Origin: Bog-532 sp963742865
Lineage (GTDB): Bacteria; Actinomycetota; Actinomycetes; Streptosporangiales; Streptosporangiaceae
Direction: 5' to 3'
DNA length: 64,000 nt
Assembly (NCBI GenBank): GCA_963742865.1
Contig: CAVUNW010000042.1
Span: 50,469-114,468, forward strand
The notes beneath the pieces were generated by a model. That model made no database searches. It was not told the origin of the DNA and saw only the letters and a program-made list of their open reading frames with translations. Positions 26,635 to 35,945 of the stretch are shown piece after piece (within the stretch, counting starts at the first letter, position 1; the number at the start of each line of letters is the position of its first letter). A program made the position numbers and the translations under genes.

Positions 26635-27168
26635 TCAGTGACAGAATTTGAAGTCGCCGCCTTTGGTGGGGTCGCCCCCGAACGACCAGCCGTTGAGCGC
26701 CTTCATGAACTTGTAGGCACTCCCTTCGATGGGGCCGGTCGAGCTTTTGGCCACGTCCGCGCAGGCCGCCGCCGAGATATCGGCCGGGGTGGCGAACTCC
26801 CCGAGGGCCATCATGCGCGGGGCGGCCTTTGTCAGCGCAGGCATGGCATACGCGTTGGGATGGCCATCGCGGCACAGCAGCGGGCCGACGTTCCCATCCG
26901 CGGCAAAGCTGACGCGCTCGCAGGATTCAGGCTGGAGCAACGGCCCAGCGCCAACAGGCGACGAAGCCACCGGGGACGGACTTACGATGATCACGCCTGG
27001 GCTGAACGACGGCGCAGGTACCGGGCTGAACGAAGTAACCGCCGGGGTGAACGACGCGGGTGACGGGCTGAATGACGGGAGTGGCATGCTGGATGAGCTG
27101 GTGCAGGCTGCCAGCGGCACGCTCACCAGAATGCTCAGCACGATCACGAACAAGCCCGAGGTACGCAC
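26635..27168 (-). CDS. Secreted lipoprotein of unknown function
   Basis: A 177-residue protein with a lipoprotein signal peptide: short basic start, hydrophobic core VIVLSILVSVPL and lipobox LAAC with Cys22. Residues 23-75 are a Ser/Pro-rich linker typical of wall-spanning lipoproteins. The C-terminal 100 residues contain four cysteines (SCERVSF, LLCRDGHPNAYAM, AACADV, DFKFCH), probably two disulfides, and no enzyme motif I recognise. The start codon lies only 30 bp from the end of an insertion sequence, so its native promoter has probably been displaced and expression may depend on the IS or be lost. Confidence 0.8.
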   Translation of the reverse strand: MRTSGLFVIVLSILVSVPLAACTSSSSMPLPSFSPSPASFTPAVTSFSPVPAPSFSPGVIIVSPSPVASSPVGAGPLLQPESCERVSFAADGNVGPLLCRDGHPNAYAMPALTKAAPRMMALGEFATPADISAAACADVAKSSTGPIEGSAYKFMKALNGWSFGGDPTKGGDFKFCH

Positions 27169-27198
27169 GGTGCGAGTTTAGAAGGCCCCGGAACAACC

Positions 27199-28432
27199 TG
27201 TACCGCTCGAATACTCGATTGGGTGGCTGACCTGCGCTTCCGCCAGCGGGCTTGACTGGGGCTGGTTGGCTTGCCGGGTGCTGCTCAAGATCGTCTGCCT
27301 GCTCACGTGCCGGGTACTCGGCCTGGCCGTCCTGGTGTTCCGCGGCGACCTGGCGAAGGATGCCGAGCTGCTGGTGGTCCGGCATGAGAACGCGGTCCTG
27401 CGGCGGCACGTCGACCGGGTGCGGTACGAGCCGGCCGACCGGGCCTGGTTCGCCGCGCTGACGCGGCTTGTCCCGCGCAGGCGCTGGGCCGGGGTCTTCC
27501 CCGTGACGCCAGCGACGCTGCTGGCCTGGCACCGCAGGCTGGCGGCGAAGAAATACGGCACGAGCAAGCGGCGCAAGCCAGGGCGCCCGCCGAAAGTCCC
27601 GGGCATCGCCCGCCTTGTCGTCCGGCTGGCGAGGGAGAATCCGCTGTGGGGACACCGCCGGATCCACGGCGAACTGGCCAAGCTCGGCGTGACGGTCGCG
27701 CCGTCCACCGTGTGGCAGATTCTGCGTGCCGCCGGCATCGATCCGGCACCGCGGCGCTCGGGCCCGGGCTGGCGGCAGTTCCTGCACGCCCAGGCCGCCG
27801 GGATCGTGGCAGTCGATTTCCTGCACGTGGACACCATGCTGCTGAGGAGGCTGCATGTCCTGGTGTTCATCGAACATGGCACCCGCCGGATGCACATCGG
27901 CGGGGTCACCGCGAGCCCGACGGGCGAGTGGACCGTGCAGCAGGCCCGCAACCTCGCCCTCAGCTTCAGCGAGGGTTCAGCTTCGGCGAGCGGTTCGAGG
28001 ACATTAAGTTCCTGGTCCGCGACCGCGGATCGAACTTCACCGCCTCGTTCAACGCCGTCTTCCAGGCCGCCGGTACCAGGATCGTGCGCACCGCTGTCCA
28101 GGCGCCGCGCATGAACGCGATCTGCGAGCGGCTCGCCGGCACCCTGCGCCGAGAGCTCCTCGACCGCGTACTAATTCTCGGTGAAGCGCATCTGCGCACC
28201 GCGCTGGCCGAATACCAGGCGCACTGCAACACGGCCCGGCCGCACCAGGGCATCGCCCAGCGCGTCCCCGACGGCGAGCACGACGGTGATCACCTCAGCG
28301 TTGCCGACCTCGACCGCGAACCGATCCACCGAAACCCGTCCTGAGCGGCCTGATCAACGAATACTCACGCGCCGCCTGACACCCCGAAGACTCCGCAGGC
28401 CACCAGGCGGATCCCAATTTTCGAGCGGGACA
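27199..28432 (+). mobile_element. Insertion sequence with rve (DDE) transposase, copy 1
   Basis: The ends were set by comparison with copy 2 (36581-37212). Left end TGTACCGCTCGAATACTCGATT; right end read inward TGTCCCGCTCGAAAATTGGG, giving an imperfect terminal inverted repeat of about 14 bp (TGTnCCGCTCGAAnA). Length 1234 bp. No target duplication is visible (left flank AACAACC, right flank CGCAGCA), and the right end abuts only the tail of a phosphoesterase gene, so sequence next to the element has been deleted or rearranged. Confidence 0.8.
27266..28344 (+). pseudogene. Transposase with integrase (rve) core, frameshifted
   Basis: About 360 residues of an IS3/IS481-like transposase: an N-terminal region with ELLVVRHENAVLRRHVDRVR, a second HTH block (RPPKVPGIARLVVRLARENP, GHRRIHGELAKLGV) and an rve core with the first catalytic Asp in AVDFLHVDTM. 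The frame breaks near 27975 in a sequence with duplicated TTCAGC, and the remaining core (LVRDRGSNFTASFNAVFQAA, then ICERLAGTLRRELLDRVLIL and HCNTARPHQG, with the second Asp and the Glu) lies in another frame to 28344. It is therefore probably inactive. Most of the N-terminal third is shared with the internally deleted copy at 36634-37132. Confidence 0.85.
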
Positions 28433-28522
28433 CGCAGCATCGAGGACATCTTCGGCCTCCCGCACCTCGGCGACGCAGCCATGCCCCAGGTCAGATCCTT
28501 CAGCCCGGACATATTCGGCTAG
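28433..28522 (+). pseudogene. C-terminal tail of a phosphoesterase-family protein
   Basis: Immediately after the IS end the frame reads RSIEDIFGLPHLGDAAMPQV followed by RSFSPDIFG and a stop. The motif (S/T)IEDIFGLPHLG is the typical end of actinobacterial phosphoesterase (acid phosphatase/phospholipase C-like, PF04185) proteins. The preceding 400 or more residues are absent: the IS end forms the break. Not a functional gene. The gap to 28669 contains nothing else I can name. Confidence 0.55.
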
Positions 28523-28669
28523 CACATGCCCGGCAGGCGCGGGCCGGAGCGGTCCTGCCGATCATCTCGGCCGTGTGCAGCCGCTCGATGGCGTCCACGG
28601 CCGCCAGCGCCGCGTGACATCCTCATACGGCGTGGCGTACAGGACGTGCCGGTCGCTTGTTCGACGTGG

Positions 28670-29887
28670 CTATCTCATCTGCCCGTCGTGCCGTGACGAG
28701 GGCTGGGCAGCGCTGAGACGGTCAATCATGCGGGTGATATCGCTGGGCGTGATGATGCCGGCCAGGTGCCGCCCGTCGCTGAAGACCAGCGCGCGCCGGT
28801 CAGCGCACACGGTGAGGCGGGGCAGTAGATCGGCCACGGAGTCCTGCGGTGCGGCGGTGGCGATGTCAGCGAGCGGGCAGGCGATGTCCACCAGCCGGAT
28901 GCGGTCGCGCTGGTCAGCCGGCACGTGCTTGATGCGGTCGAGGGTGACCAGCCCGGACACGGTGTCCGTGCCGTCCCGGGTGACCGGGAAGCTCTGATGG
29001 CGCGCGCGGAACAGGTAGTCGTCGAAGAACTCGCTGACCGTCATCGACCCCGGCACGGTCACCGGGTCCGGTGTCATGATCTGGCTGGCCCGGATGCCGC
29101 GCAGCCGGCTGGCCAGGACGGCCTGCTGGGCCTCGGCCGTGGCCGCCCCGGTGAGGAACCAGCCGATCAGCGAGATCCACAGCCAGCTCCAGTCCCGGGT
29201 CAGGAAGAAGACGTACAGGCCGCCGACGATGCAGATCGTGCCGAAGACCTGGCCGGCCCGGTCGGCCCAGACGGTGGCCTTGACCCGGTCGCGGGTGCGC
29301 CACCAGATGACGGCACGCAGCAGCCTGCCTCCGTCCAGCGGCGCGGCGGGGATCACATTGAACACCGCAAGCGCCACGTTGGTGGCGCCGAGGTAGGCCA
29401 GGGCCGTCACGATGACCCCGGGGATGCTCGCGCGCGCGGGGTGCGATGCCCCGGCCAGCAGGGCCAGCCCGGTGAAGATCCCGCCGAGCAGCAGGCTGGT
29501 CAGCGGGCCCGCGCCCGCGATCCGCGCTTCGGCCGCCGGGCTCGGCGCTTCGCCCCCCAGGTCGGAGACCCCGCCCAACAGCCACAGCGTGATGCTGTTC
29601 ACGGTGAGCCCGTAACGGCGTGCCACCAGCGAGTGCGCCAGTTCGTGAGCAAGCAGCGAGGCAAAGAACACGACGGTGGTCACGACGGCGGCCAGGGCAT
29701 AGGTCAGCGTGGCCTGGTGCGGGTTGACCGCTGGGAACTGCCAGGCGGCCAGCCCAAACGCGATCAGCGCGAAAATCACCGCGGTGCTCAGGTCCACCCT
29801 GACCCGGATGCCCCCGACGGTGCCCAGCGGCAAGGCAGCGCGGAAGGGATCCTTCCTCCCTTCGGTTCTGCTATCTTGCGCTGACAT
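28670..29887 (-). CDS. Site-2 protease family protein with CBS domains (M50)
   Basis: A 405-residue intramembrane metalloprotease. The zinc motif HELAH is at residues 81-85 in the second to third helix; the third ligand lies in AAPLDGGRLLRA (Asp185). Six membrane segments occupy residues 30-260 and two CBS domains about 270-395 (ASQIMTPDPVTVPGSMTVSE; SDGRHLAGIITPSDITRMID). Relatives such as Rv2625c belong to the mycobacterial DosR dormancy regulon, and CBS pairs usually sense adenine nucleotides. It is divergent from the MgtA-type ATPase across a 528-bp region with a DosR-like motif at 30096-30110. A second copy of this design is at 39747. Confidence 0.93.
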   Translation of the reverse strand: MSAQDSRTEGRKDPFRAALPLGTVGGIRVRVDLSTAVIFALIAFGLAAWQFPAVNPHQATLTYALAAVVTTVVFFASLLAHELAHSLVARRYGLTVNSITLWLLGGVSDLGGEAPSPAAEARIAGAGPLTSLLLGGIFTGLALLAGASHPARASIPGVIVTALAYLGATNVALAVFNVIPAAPLDGGRLLRAVIWWRTRDRVKATVWADRAGQVFGTICIVGGLYVFFLTRDWSWLWISLIGWFLTGAATAEAQQAVLASRLRGIRASQIMTPDPVTVPGSMTVSEFFDDYLFRARHQSFPVTRDGTDTVSGLVTLDRIKHVPADQRDRIRLVDIACPLADIATAAPQDSVADLLPRLTVCADRRALVFSDGRHLAGIITPSDITRMIDRLSAAQPSSRHDGQMR

Positions 29888-30095
29888 CGTTGGTCATGTC
29901 ACAAGACGGTGCCTGCCGCCTTACCGATTCCCGAGACCACAGAACCAGCCGCGCAGGCAGTATCCATCTGGCTGCCCGACGGCTCCCGCTCATGTGAGCT
30001 TTTGCGGCGCTAGCCATAACAGTCCCCCTCGCTCGAGGGAACCAAGCACAGTTGTGTGGTCCCCTGACGCTGCTGCCCCGCAACCCCGGCACCCA

Positions 30096-30110
30096 GAGGC
30101 GAAGGTCCCG
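30096..30110 (-). promoter_or_regulatory. DosR/DevR-like box candidate between M50-CBS and MgtA genes
   Basis: On the minus strand the site reads CGGGACCTTCGCCTC, 14 of 15 bases identical to the site at 33201-33215 and flanked by the same AAG. It resembles the imperfect palindrome GGGACTWWAGTCCC bound by DosR. It lies between the divergent M50-CBS and MgtA-type genes. Confidence 0.4.
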
Positions 30111-30190
30111 CTTGCCGCGGCCAGGCGCCAGGAAAGGATTGAACACCTCGGCCAGGACGGCGCTCTCCTCGAGACGCTCGGGGTGACCTC

Positions 30191-30238
30191 TATCCCTTCT
30201 GCCCGCACCACAGGTATCCCTTCTGCCCGCACCACAGG
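30191..30238. repeat. Perfect 24-bp tandem duplication
   Basis: TATCCCTTCTGCCCGCACCA plus CAGG occurs twice head to tail with no mismatch. It lies 178 bp upstream of the MgtA-type gene start, inside the 528-bp divergent region, so a recent duplication could alter promoter spacing. No coding function seen. Confidence 0.75.
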
Positions 30239-30415
30239 AGACGGCGGCCGTGGCGCGGGTCGTATCGGGAGGGCGGGACGCTGCGGGCGTCGCGGCTGGC
30301 GGCCCGTAAGGCCGACCGGCGCAGGCCGGAGCGACCGTGCGGGTGGTGGCCTTGGTCCCTACCAGGGTGGTGCGCGGGGCGGGAGGGTCGGGATGCCTAG
30401 GGAAGTGAGGTGATT

Positions 30416-33136
30416 ATGGCGGTTGCCGTATCCGGCCGGGCGGAAGGCATCGCGGTCCCGTCGTCGGTGGCGGTGGCGGAGGCCGCCGCGCTGGGAGCCG
30501 ATGATGTCCTGGCCCGGCTGCGGACCGGGACTGGTGGCCTGCCGGCGGATGAGGCGGCGCGGCGGCTGCGGGTGATAGGCCCGAACGCGGTGCGTTCGCA
30601 TCGGGTGCACGCATGGTCGGTGCTGGCGGGCCAGCTGCGGTCCCCGTTGCTGCTTCTGCTGGCGGCTACGGCCGTAGCCTCGGCTTTCCTCGGTCAGCGC
30701 AGCGACGCCGTAATCATCGGGGTTATCCTGCTCGCCTCGGTCGGCCTGGGGTTCGCCAATGAGTACAAGGCGGCGAAGACCGCCGAGGCGCTGCATTCGT
30801 CCATCCATCACCGCTGCGTGGTACTGCGGGACGGGCACCCGCGCACGACGGACGTGACCGAGCTGGTGCCCGGCGATGTGGTGGACCTGCAGCTCGGCGA
30901 GGTGGTGCCCGCCGACCTGCGGTTGCTGACCACGGCGGGGCTGGAGTGCGATGAGTCGGTGCTGACCGGCGAGTCGCTGCCGGCGGAGAAGTCCGCCGGG
31001 CCGGTCGCCGCCGGGACGCCGCTGGCCGAGCTGCACTGCTGTGCGCTGATGGGTACCGTGGTGCAGGCCGGGTCGGGCACCGGCGTGGTCGTCGCGACCG
31101 GCAAGGATGCGGAGTTCGGGCGGATCGCCGTGGGCCTGGGAGAGCGGCAGCCGGAGACCGAGTTCCAGGTAGGGCTGCGCAAGTTCTCGTTGCTGCTGGT
31201 CCAGGTGGCCGGGGTGCTCACCGGGGCGATCTTCATCATTAACGTCGCGCTGCACAAGCCGGTGCTCGACGCGCTGCTGTTCTCGCTGGCGATCGCGGTC
31301 GGGATCTCGCCGCAGCTGCTCCCGGCGGTCGTCTCGACCAGCCTGGCCGCCGGGTCGCGGCAACTGGCCCGGCGCAAGGTGCTGGTCAAGCGGCTGGTGT
31401 GCATCGAGGACCTGGGGGACGTCGATGTGCTGTTCACCGACAAGACGGGCACGCTGACCGAGGGCAGCCTGCGGTTCATGCGGTCGGTGGGGCCGGACGG
31501 CACGGCCGATGACGAGCCGCTGCTGCTGGGGCTGGTGTGCAACGAGGCGGTGGTGGAAGGCGGCCAGGCGGCCGGCGGGAACCCCCTCGACGTCGCGTTG
31601 TGGGACTCCCCGGCCGCCGCGCGGCAGCAGGCGGCGCTGGCGCGCTACCGCCGGCTGGCCACGTTGCCGTTCGATCACGAACGGCGGCTGGTGTCGGTGC
31701 TGACCGAAGATGACCGCGGTAACCGGATGGTCATCACTAAGGGCGCCCCGGAAGGGCTGCTGGAGCGGTGCACCGATATTCCTGCTGCCGCCCGCACGGC
31801 GCTGGAGGCGGAGTTCGCGGCCGGCAACCGGGTAATCGCGGTGGCCACCCGTGCGGCGCCCGGCCAGTCCGCGCTGTCCCCGGCCGACGAGCATGGCCTG
31901 GCCTTCCGCGGCCTCCTGGTCTTCCTCGACCCGCCGAAACCGGACGCCCGCGCAGCACTGCAACGGCTGGCGGCCCTGGGCATTACCGTCAAGATCCTCA
32001 CCGGGGACAACCCGGTCGTGGCGGTCAAGGTCTGCGCCGACCTCGGCCTGCCGGCCGGGCAGGTGGCCACCGGCGCCGACATCGACAAGGCCGGCGAGCA
32101 GCTCGGTGACCTGCTCGCGGCGACCACGGTCTTCGCCCGGGTCAGCCCCGGGCACAAGGCCCAGATCGTCCGGGCGCAGCGGGCCACCGGCGCCGATGTG
32201 GCCTTCCTCGGCAACGGCGTCAACGACGCGATCGCGCTGCACGCCGCCGACGTCGGCATCTCCGTCGACTCGGCCACCGACGTGGCCAAGGACGCCGCCG
32301 ACGTGCTGCTGCTGGAAAAGGACCTCGACGTGCTGGCCGACGGCGTGATGGGCGGCCGCCAGATCTTCGCCAACACCATCAAGTACGTCCTGATGGGCAC
32401 GTCCAGCAACTTCGGGAACATGTTCAGCGCCGCCGGGGCGTCGATCTTCCTGGCGTTCCTGCCGATGCTGCCGTCCCAGATCCTGCTGAACAACCTGCTG
32501 TATGACACCAGCCAGCTGGCCATCCCCACCAACGAGGTCGACCCGGAGCTGACCGCCCAGCCCACCCGCTGGGACATGAGCTTCATCCGCCGGTTCATGA
32601 TCGTCTTCGGCCCGATCAGCTCCATCTTTGACTTCGCCACCTTCGGCATCATGCTGCGGGTATTCCATGCCGGCCCGGTGCTGTTCCATACCGGCTGGTT
32701 CGTGGAGTCCCTGGCCACCCAGACCCTGGTGATCTTCGTGATCCGCACCCGGCGGATCCCGTTCTTCCGGAGCCGCCCGAGCGTGCCGTTGCTGCTCGCC
32801 GCGTTCGGCGTGGTCGCCGTCGGCGCGGTGCTGCCCTTCACCCCGCTCGCCCGCGTTTTGGGCTTCCGGCCCCTGCCCGGCCTGTTCTTCCTCGCCCTGG
32901 CCGGGATCGTCACCTGCTACCTGATACTGATCGAGGTCGGCAAGTACTGGTTCTACCGCTTGTACCACGCCCCGGCCGCCCCCGCGCCCCGGCGCCGCAG
33001 GCGCGGCTACCGCGTGCACCGCCGCGCCGCCCGCTTCACCACCATCCACGCCCTGCGATCAGGCCACGGACCCGGCGCCGGTCAGGGCACGCCGGTCAGA
33101 CAGGCAGCAAAGCTCCAGCCGGGTGGCCGAATGTGA
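30416..33136 (+). CDS. mgtA: Mg2+-type P-type ATPase (MgtA-like, P3B)
   Basis: A 906-residue cation pump. It shows an N-terminal cation-ATPase domain (LPADEAARRLRVIGPNAV), TGES actuator loop (DESVLTGESLPAEKS), phosphorylation site DKTGTLTEG with Asp342, nucleotide-binding KGAPEG, hinge LTGDNPVVAVKVCADLGLPA and GNGVNDAIAL (usually GDGxNDAPAL, so the first Asp is Asn here). The membrane segments ISPQLLPAVVSTSLA and FLPMLPSQILLNNLLYDTSQ are specific to MgtA-type magnesium importers rather than calcium pumps. ATG 30416 follows GAGGTGATT. It lies beside the M50-CBS protease in the dormancy-like gene set. The Asp-to-Asn change in the hinge is notable, as this region contacts Mg-ATP. Confidence 0.92.
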   Translation: MAVAVSGRAEGIAVPSSVAVAEAAALGADDVLARLRTGTGGLPADEAARRLRVIGPNAVRSHRVHAWSVLAGQLRSPLLLLLAATAVASAFLGQRSDAVIIGVILLASVGLGFANEYKAAKTAEALHSSIHHRCVVLRDGHPRTTDVTELVPGDVVDLQLGEVVPADLRLLTTAGLECDESVLTGESLPAEKSAGPVAAGTPLAELHCCALMGTVVQAGSGTGVVVATGKDAEFGRIAVGLGERQPETEFQVGLRKFSLLLVQVAGVLTGAIFIINVALHKPVLDALLFSLAIAVGISPQLLPAVVSTSLAAGSRQLARRKVLVKRLVCIEDLGDVDVLFTDKTGTLTEGSLRFMRSVGPDGTADDEPLLLGLVCNEAVVEGGQAAGGNPLDVALWDSPAAARQQAALARYRRLATLPFDHERRLVSVLTEDDRGNRMVITKGAPEGLLERCTDIPAAARTALEAEFAAGNRVIAVATRAAPGQSALSPADEHGLAFRGLLVFLDPPKPDARAALQRLAALGITVKILTGDNPVVAVKVCADLGLPAGQVATGADIDKAGEQLGDLLAATTVFARVSPGHKAQIVRAQRATGADVAFLGNGVNDAIALHAADVGISVDSATDVAKDAADVLLLEKDLDVLADGVMGGRQIFANTIKYVLMGTSSNFGNMFSAAGASIFLAFLPMLPSQILLNNLLYDTSQLAIPTNEVDPELTAQPTRWDMSFIRRFMIVFGPISSIFDFATFGIMLRVFHAGPVLFHTGWFVESLATQTLVIFVIRTRRIPFFRSRPSVPLLLAAFGVVAVGAVLPFTPLARVLGFRPLPGLFFLALAGIVTCYLILIEVGKYWFYRLYHAPAAPAPRRRRRGYRVHRRAARFTTIHALRSGHGPGAGQGTPVRQAAKLQPGGRM

Positions 33137-33200
33137 AACCGATGCTGTGCAGGACATCCGGGACAGTTCCGGTCGTTCACAACCGTCCGGCCAGGACAAG

Positions 33201-33215
33201 CGGGACCTTCGCCCC
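33201..33215 (+). promoter_or_regulatory. DosR/DevR-like box candidate upstream of the 65-aa gene
   Basis: CGGGACCTTCGCCCC lies 94 bases upstream of the GTG at 33309 and nearly matches the sites at 30096 (reverse strand) and 39055. Left half GGGAC and right half GCCCC form a weak palindrome like known DevR boxes. Confidence 0.4.
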
Positions 33216-33308
33216 TTCGGTGCCGGCGGTGCCGCGGGGCACACTCGCCACCGGTTCGTGGTCTTGGTTCAATTTCTCGAGAGGACTGTCAGGGTCTGGT
33301 GATGGCAC

Positions 33309-33506
33309 GTGCAAGATGGCAGGAATTACGTATACAGCCGGGAATACGTGGCCGGCAGGCTGCGCAGCCAGGGGTTCCCGGAGCTGGCTGACGTGGCATT
33401 GCGGGAGCTCCCTGATCCAGTGGATGCCGATCAGATCGAGGCTTGGGGCATGCGGTATGGAGTTACGATGGACGACCTGATCAGCCGGATGGGGGGCAGC
33501 CCCTGA
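33309..33506 (+). CDS. Small hypothetical protein, 65 aa
   Basis: A 65-residue soluble protein from GTG 33309: QDGRNYVYSREYVAGRLRSQ, then GFPELADVALRELPDPVDAD and WGMRYGVTMDDLISRMGGSP. It has amphipathic helices with a conserved-looking end; similar short proteins occur near stress genes in actinobacteria but I cannot name a family. It is downstream of the MgtA-type gene and preceded by a DosR-like motif. Function unknown. Confidence 0.6.
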   Translation: MQDGRNYVYSREYVAGRLRSQGFPELADVALRELPDPVDADQIEAWGMRYGVTMDDLISRMGGSP

Positions 33507-33865
33507 GTCGGCATCTGTCGGCGACTTCGCCCGTAACTGAGGGACCGCCCTGGCTATGAGGTGCCTGCGGGCGGAAGAGGAATCCGGGGGGCACCCCATC
33601 GGGGGCTCGGCGATGTCCGGGCGGTCCTCGGCGAGCTGGGCATCGCCGCAGACGACCTGACGGCAGAGCAGTGCACCAATGCTGTGATGCGCGCTCGCGC
33701 CTGACTAACGTGTGCCGTGACCGCGGCGAGCTGGCCCGGGCTTGCCCCTCCACGCGTGAGGGGGTCACCGTCCTGTCTGTGCCGTACGGGGCTGCCGCCG
33801 TGACTTTGGGGCACAAGCGGCCGAAGCCGGCCATGTCGGGCTTGGCGGGGCTGGCCGTTGGCTCG
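33507..33865. other. Gap with only a weak 47-codon frame
   Basis: A short plus-strand frame from GTG 33561 to 33704 ends LGDVRAVLGELGIAADDLTA then EQCTNAVMRARA, helical in character but without a clear ribosome site. A motif GTGACTTTGGGGCAC near 33800 loosely resembles the DosR-like boxes. Nothing else supported. Confidence 0.3.
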
Positions 33866-33978
33866 TTACCCGGTGAGGCGGATGCGGACGTCGGCGACGA
33901 CGGCGCCGTACTGCCGGACCAACACTGCGTTGAGGTCGAGCTCGGTGATCGGCACCGGGGTCTTTCGGAGGGAAACGG
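33866..33978 (-). pseudogene. C-terminal scrap of an ADP-forming acyl-CoA ligase (ATP-grasp)
   Basis: The minus strand encodes VPITELDLNAVLVRQYGAVV, then ADVRIRLTG and a stop. This matches the conserved end of the ATP-grasp domain of acetate-CoA ligase (ADP-forming)/GNAT fusion proteins (PVxELDLNPVLVxxxGxxxxDVRIRL). Only about 37 codons remain and they run up to the rhomboid gene start on the other strand. A larger, separately broken member of the family is at 51301-52565. Confidence 0.5.
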
Positions 33979-34612
33979 TTGAATGCTTCCGCTATCTGAT
34001 GGCATTTCTGCGCGGCGATTCCCGGTCGTCAATGTCTTGCTGATCGTCGCGAACTTCGCCGTGTGGCTCTTCTACGAGATCCCGCACCTGAATGCGGCGG
34101 TCTACCACGCCTCCTTCTATCCGTGCACGGTCGACAACGCCTGCCGGGGCCCAGAGCCGTGGGGAGTGAGCTGGATCACCGCTATGTTCCTGCACGGTGG
34201 GTGGGACCACATCCTGGGCAACATGCTGTTCCTGGCGATCTTCGGCAAGAACGTCGAGGACGCCTTTGGGCCGCTGCGCTACCTTGTGTTCTACTTCGCC
34301 GGCGGCTTTGCCGCGATGACGCTGCAGACCGCGATGACGCTGCTGTTCGGCACGGCCGCCGACGGGCGGGTGCCGGAGCTGGGGGCCAGCGGCGCCATCG
34401 CCGCCGTGCTGGGTGCCTACTTCATGCTGTACCCCGGCTCCCGGGTCCTGACCTACATCGTGCCGATCTTCCTGGTCAGGATCCCGGCCTGGATCTTCCT
34501 CGGAGTCTGGTTCTTGTACCAGCTGATCGAGGCGAGCTTCGGGCTGTTCAGCGCCTCGGCGAACGGCGGCGGCGTCGCGTTCTTCGCCCACGTCGGCGGG
34601 TTCATATTCGGC

Positions 34613-34875
34613 AGGGAGACTGTGGATAGTGCTTCTGGCGCGGCTTCCCTGATCTTGACTGAACAGGGGCGTAGCGTCGGGAGCCTGGGTCCCGGCCTGA
34701 CCTCCGATTCGGCTGATGCCGTACGGGCTGTCCTGCGAGGCGCTTTGTCGGCCGGGCCCCAGGTTTACGGCACCCACCGGCGCTGCCGGTCTGATCTGCC
34801 CGTCCTGTGCAAGAGGCCGGGGTTCACAGGTCCGACGGCCAGCGGGTGCGTGCCATCCCTGAACCTGAGAAAGGG
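34613..34875 (+). ncRNA. Candidate IS110 bridge RNA region
   Basis: IS110-family elements carry a structured guide (bridge) RNA in the non-coding end beside the recombinase. This 263-bp end lies upstream of the recombinase start, the usual location for the IS110 subgroup. I have not folded it; no loops were matched to donor or target, so this is inference from family knowledge. Confidence 0.3.
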
Positions 34876-35945
34876 ATGACAGTGACCATCGTAGAAGAAG
34901 CACGCCCCGTTACCTGTCGCACCGCGATTACCGGCGGCGTAGACACTCACGCAGATACCCATGTCGCCGCCGCGCTCGATCCCGTCGGCGGCCTGCTCGG
35001 CGTCGGGGAGTTCCCTGCCACCGCGGCCGGCTACGCCCGCCTGCTGGGCTGGCTGGGCGGGTTCGGCACCGTGTGCCTGGTCGGCATCGAAGGGACCGGC
35101 AGTTACGGCGCCGGGCTGGCCCGCCACATCACCGCAGCGGGCATCCGGGTCGTCGAGGTGGACCGTTCGGACCGGCAGGACCGGCGCCGGCAGGGCAAGT
35201 CTGACCCGCTGGACGCGGTCAGCGCTGCCCGGGCCGCGCAGTCCGGCCGGGCCCGCGGTGCCCCCAAGGGCCGGGACGGCGCCGTGGAAGCGATCCGGAC
35301 CCTGATGGTCGCCCGGCGCAGCGCCGCGGGAGAACGCACCCGGACCATCAACCAGGCCCGGGCCCTGGTACTGACCGGCCCCGATGACCTGCGGGCACGG
35401 TTCGCCAGGCACAAGCCGGGCTGCCCTGATCACCGGGCTGGCGGCGCTGCGTCCCCGCCCCGGCGATGTCGCCGGCCACGCCACCCGCATCGCGCTGCGC
35501 GAGCTAGGACGGCGCGCCCAGTTCCTGGACGGCCAGCTGGTCCGCCTGGACGAGCTCATCATCCCACTGGTGACCGCCCGCGCCCCCGGCCTGCTCGCCA
35601 TCTACGAGGCCCGGCCCGCGCACCGCGGCGCTGCTGCTCATCGCGGCCGGAGATCACCCGGAACGGCTGCGCAGCGAGGCGGCCTGGGCGCACCTGTGCG
35701 GTGCTGCCCCGATCCCCGCATCATCCGGGAAAGTCACCCGTCACCGGCTCAACCCCGGCGGTGACCGCCAGGCGAACCACGCCCTGTGGCGGATCGTGTT
35801 CACCCGCCTGGGCTCTGACCCGGCCACCCGCGCCTACGCTGAGCGCCGCACGGCCGAAGGCAAGTCCAAGGCGGAGATCATCCGCTGCCTCAAGCGTTAC
35901 GTCGCCCGCGAGGTCTACCGCCAGCTGCGCCTGGCCGCCGGGTAA
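34876..35945 (+). pseudogene. IS110 DEDD recombinase with two frameshifts
   Basis: The N-terminal RuvC-like domain is intact: ITGGVDTHADTHVAAALDPV (first Asp), LVGIEGTGSYGAGLARHI (Glu) and KSDPLDAVSAARAA (Asp). The frame breaks near 35410 and continues as ALITGLAALRPRPGD, then again near 35620, after which the C-terminal domain resumes (AGDHPERLRSEAAWAHLCGA, PIPASSGKVTRHRLNPGGDR, KAEIIRCLKRYVAREVYRQL) to a stop at 35945. The serine of PASSGK is the expected catalytic Ser of the Tnp domain. ATG 34876 follows GAAAGGG. With two frameshifts it should be inactive unless they are base-call errors. Confidence 0.85.

Noticed and set aside
30359..33049. 896-codon open frame antisense to the MgtA-type gene
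   Set aside because: It mirrors the third-codon GC of the real gene, has no ribosome site or domain, and is composed of Gly/Gln/His/Arg-rich sequence typical of high-GC shadow frames.
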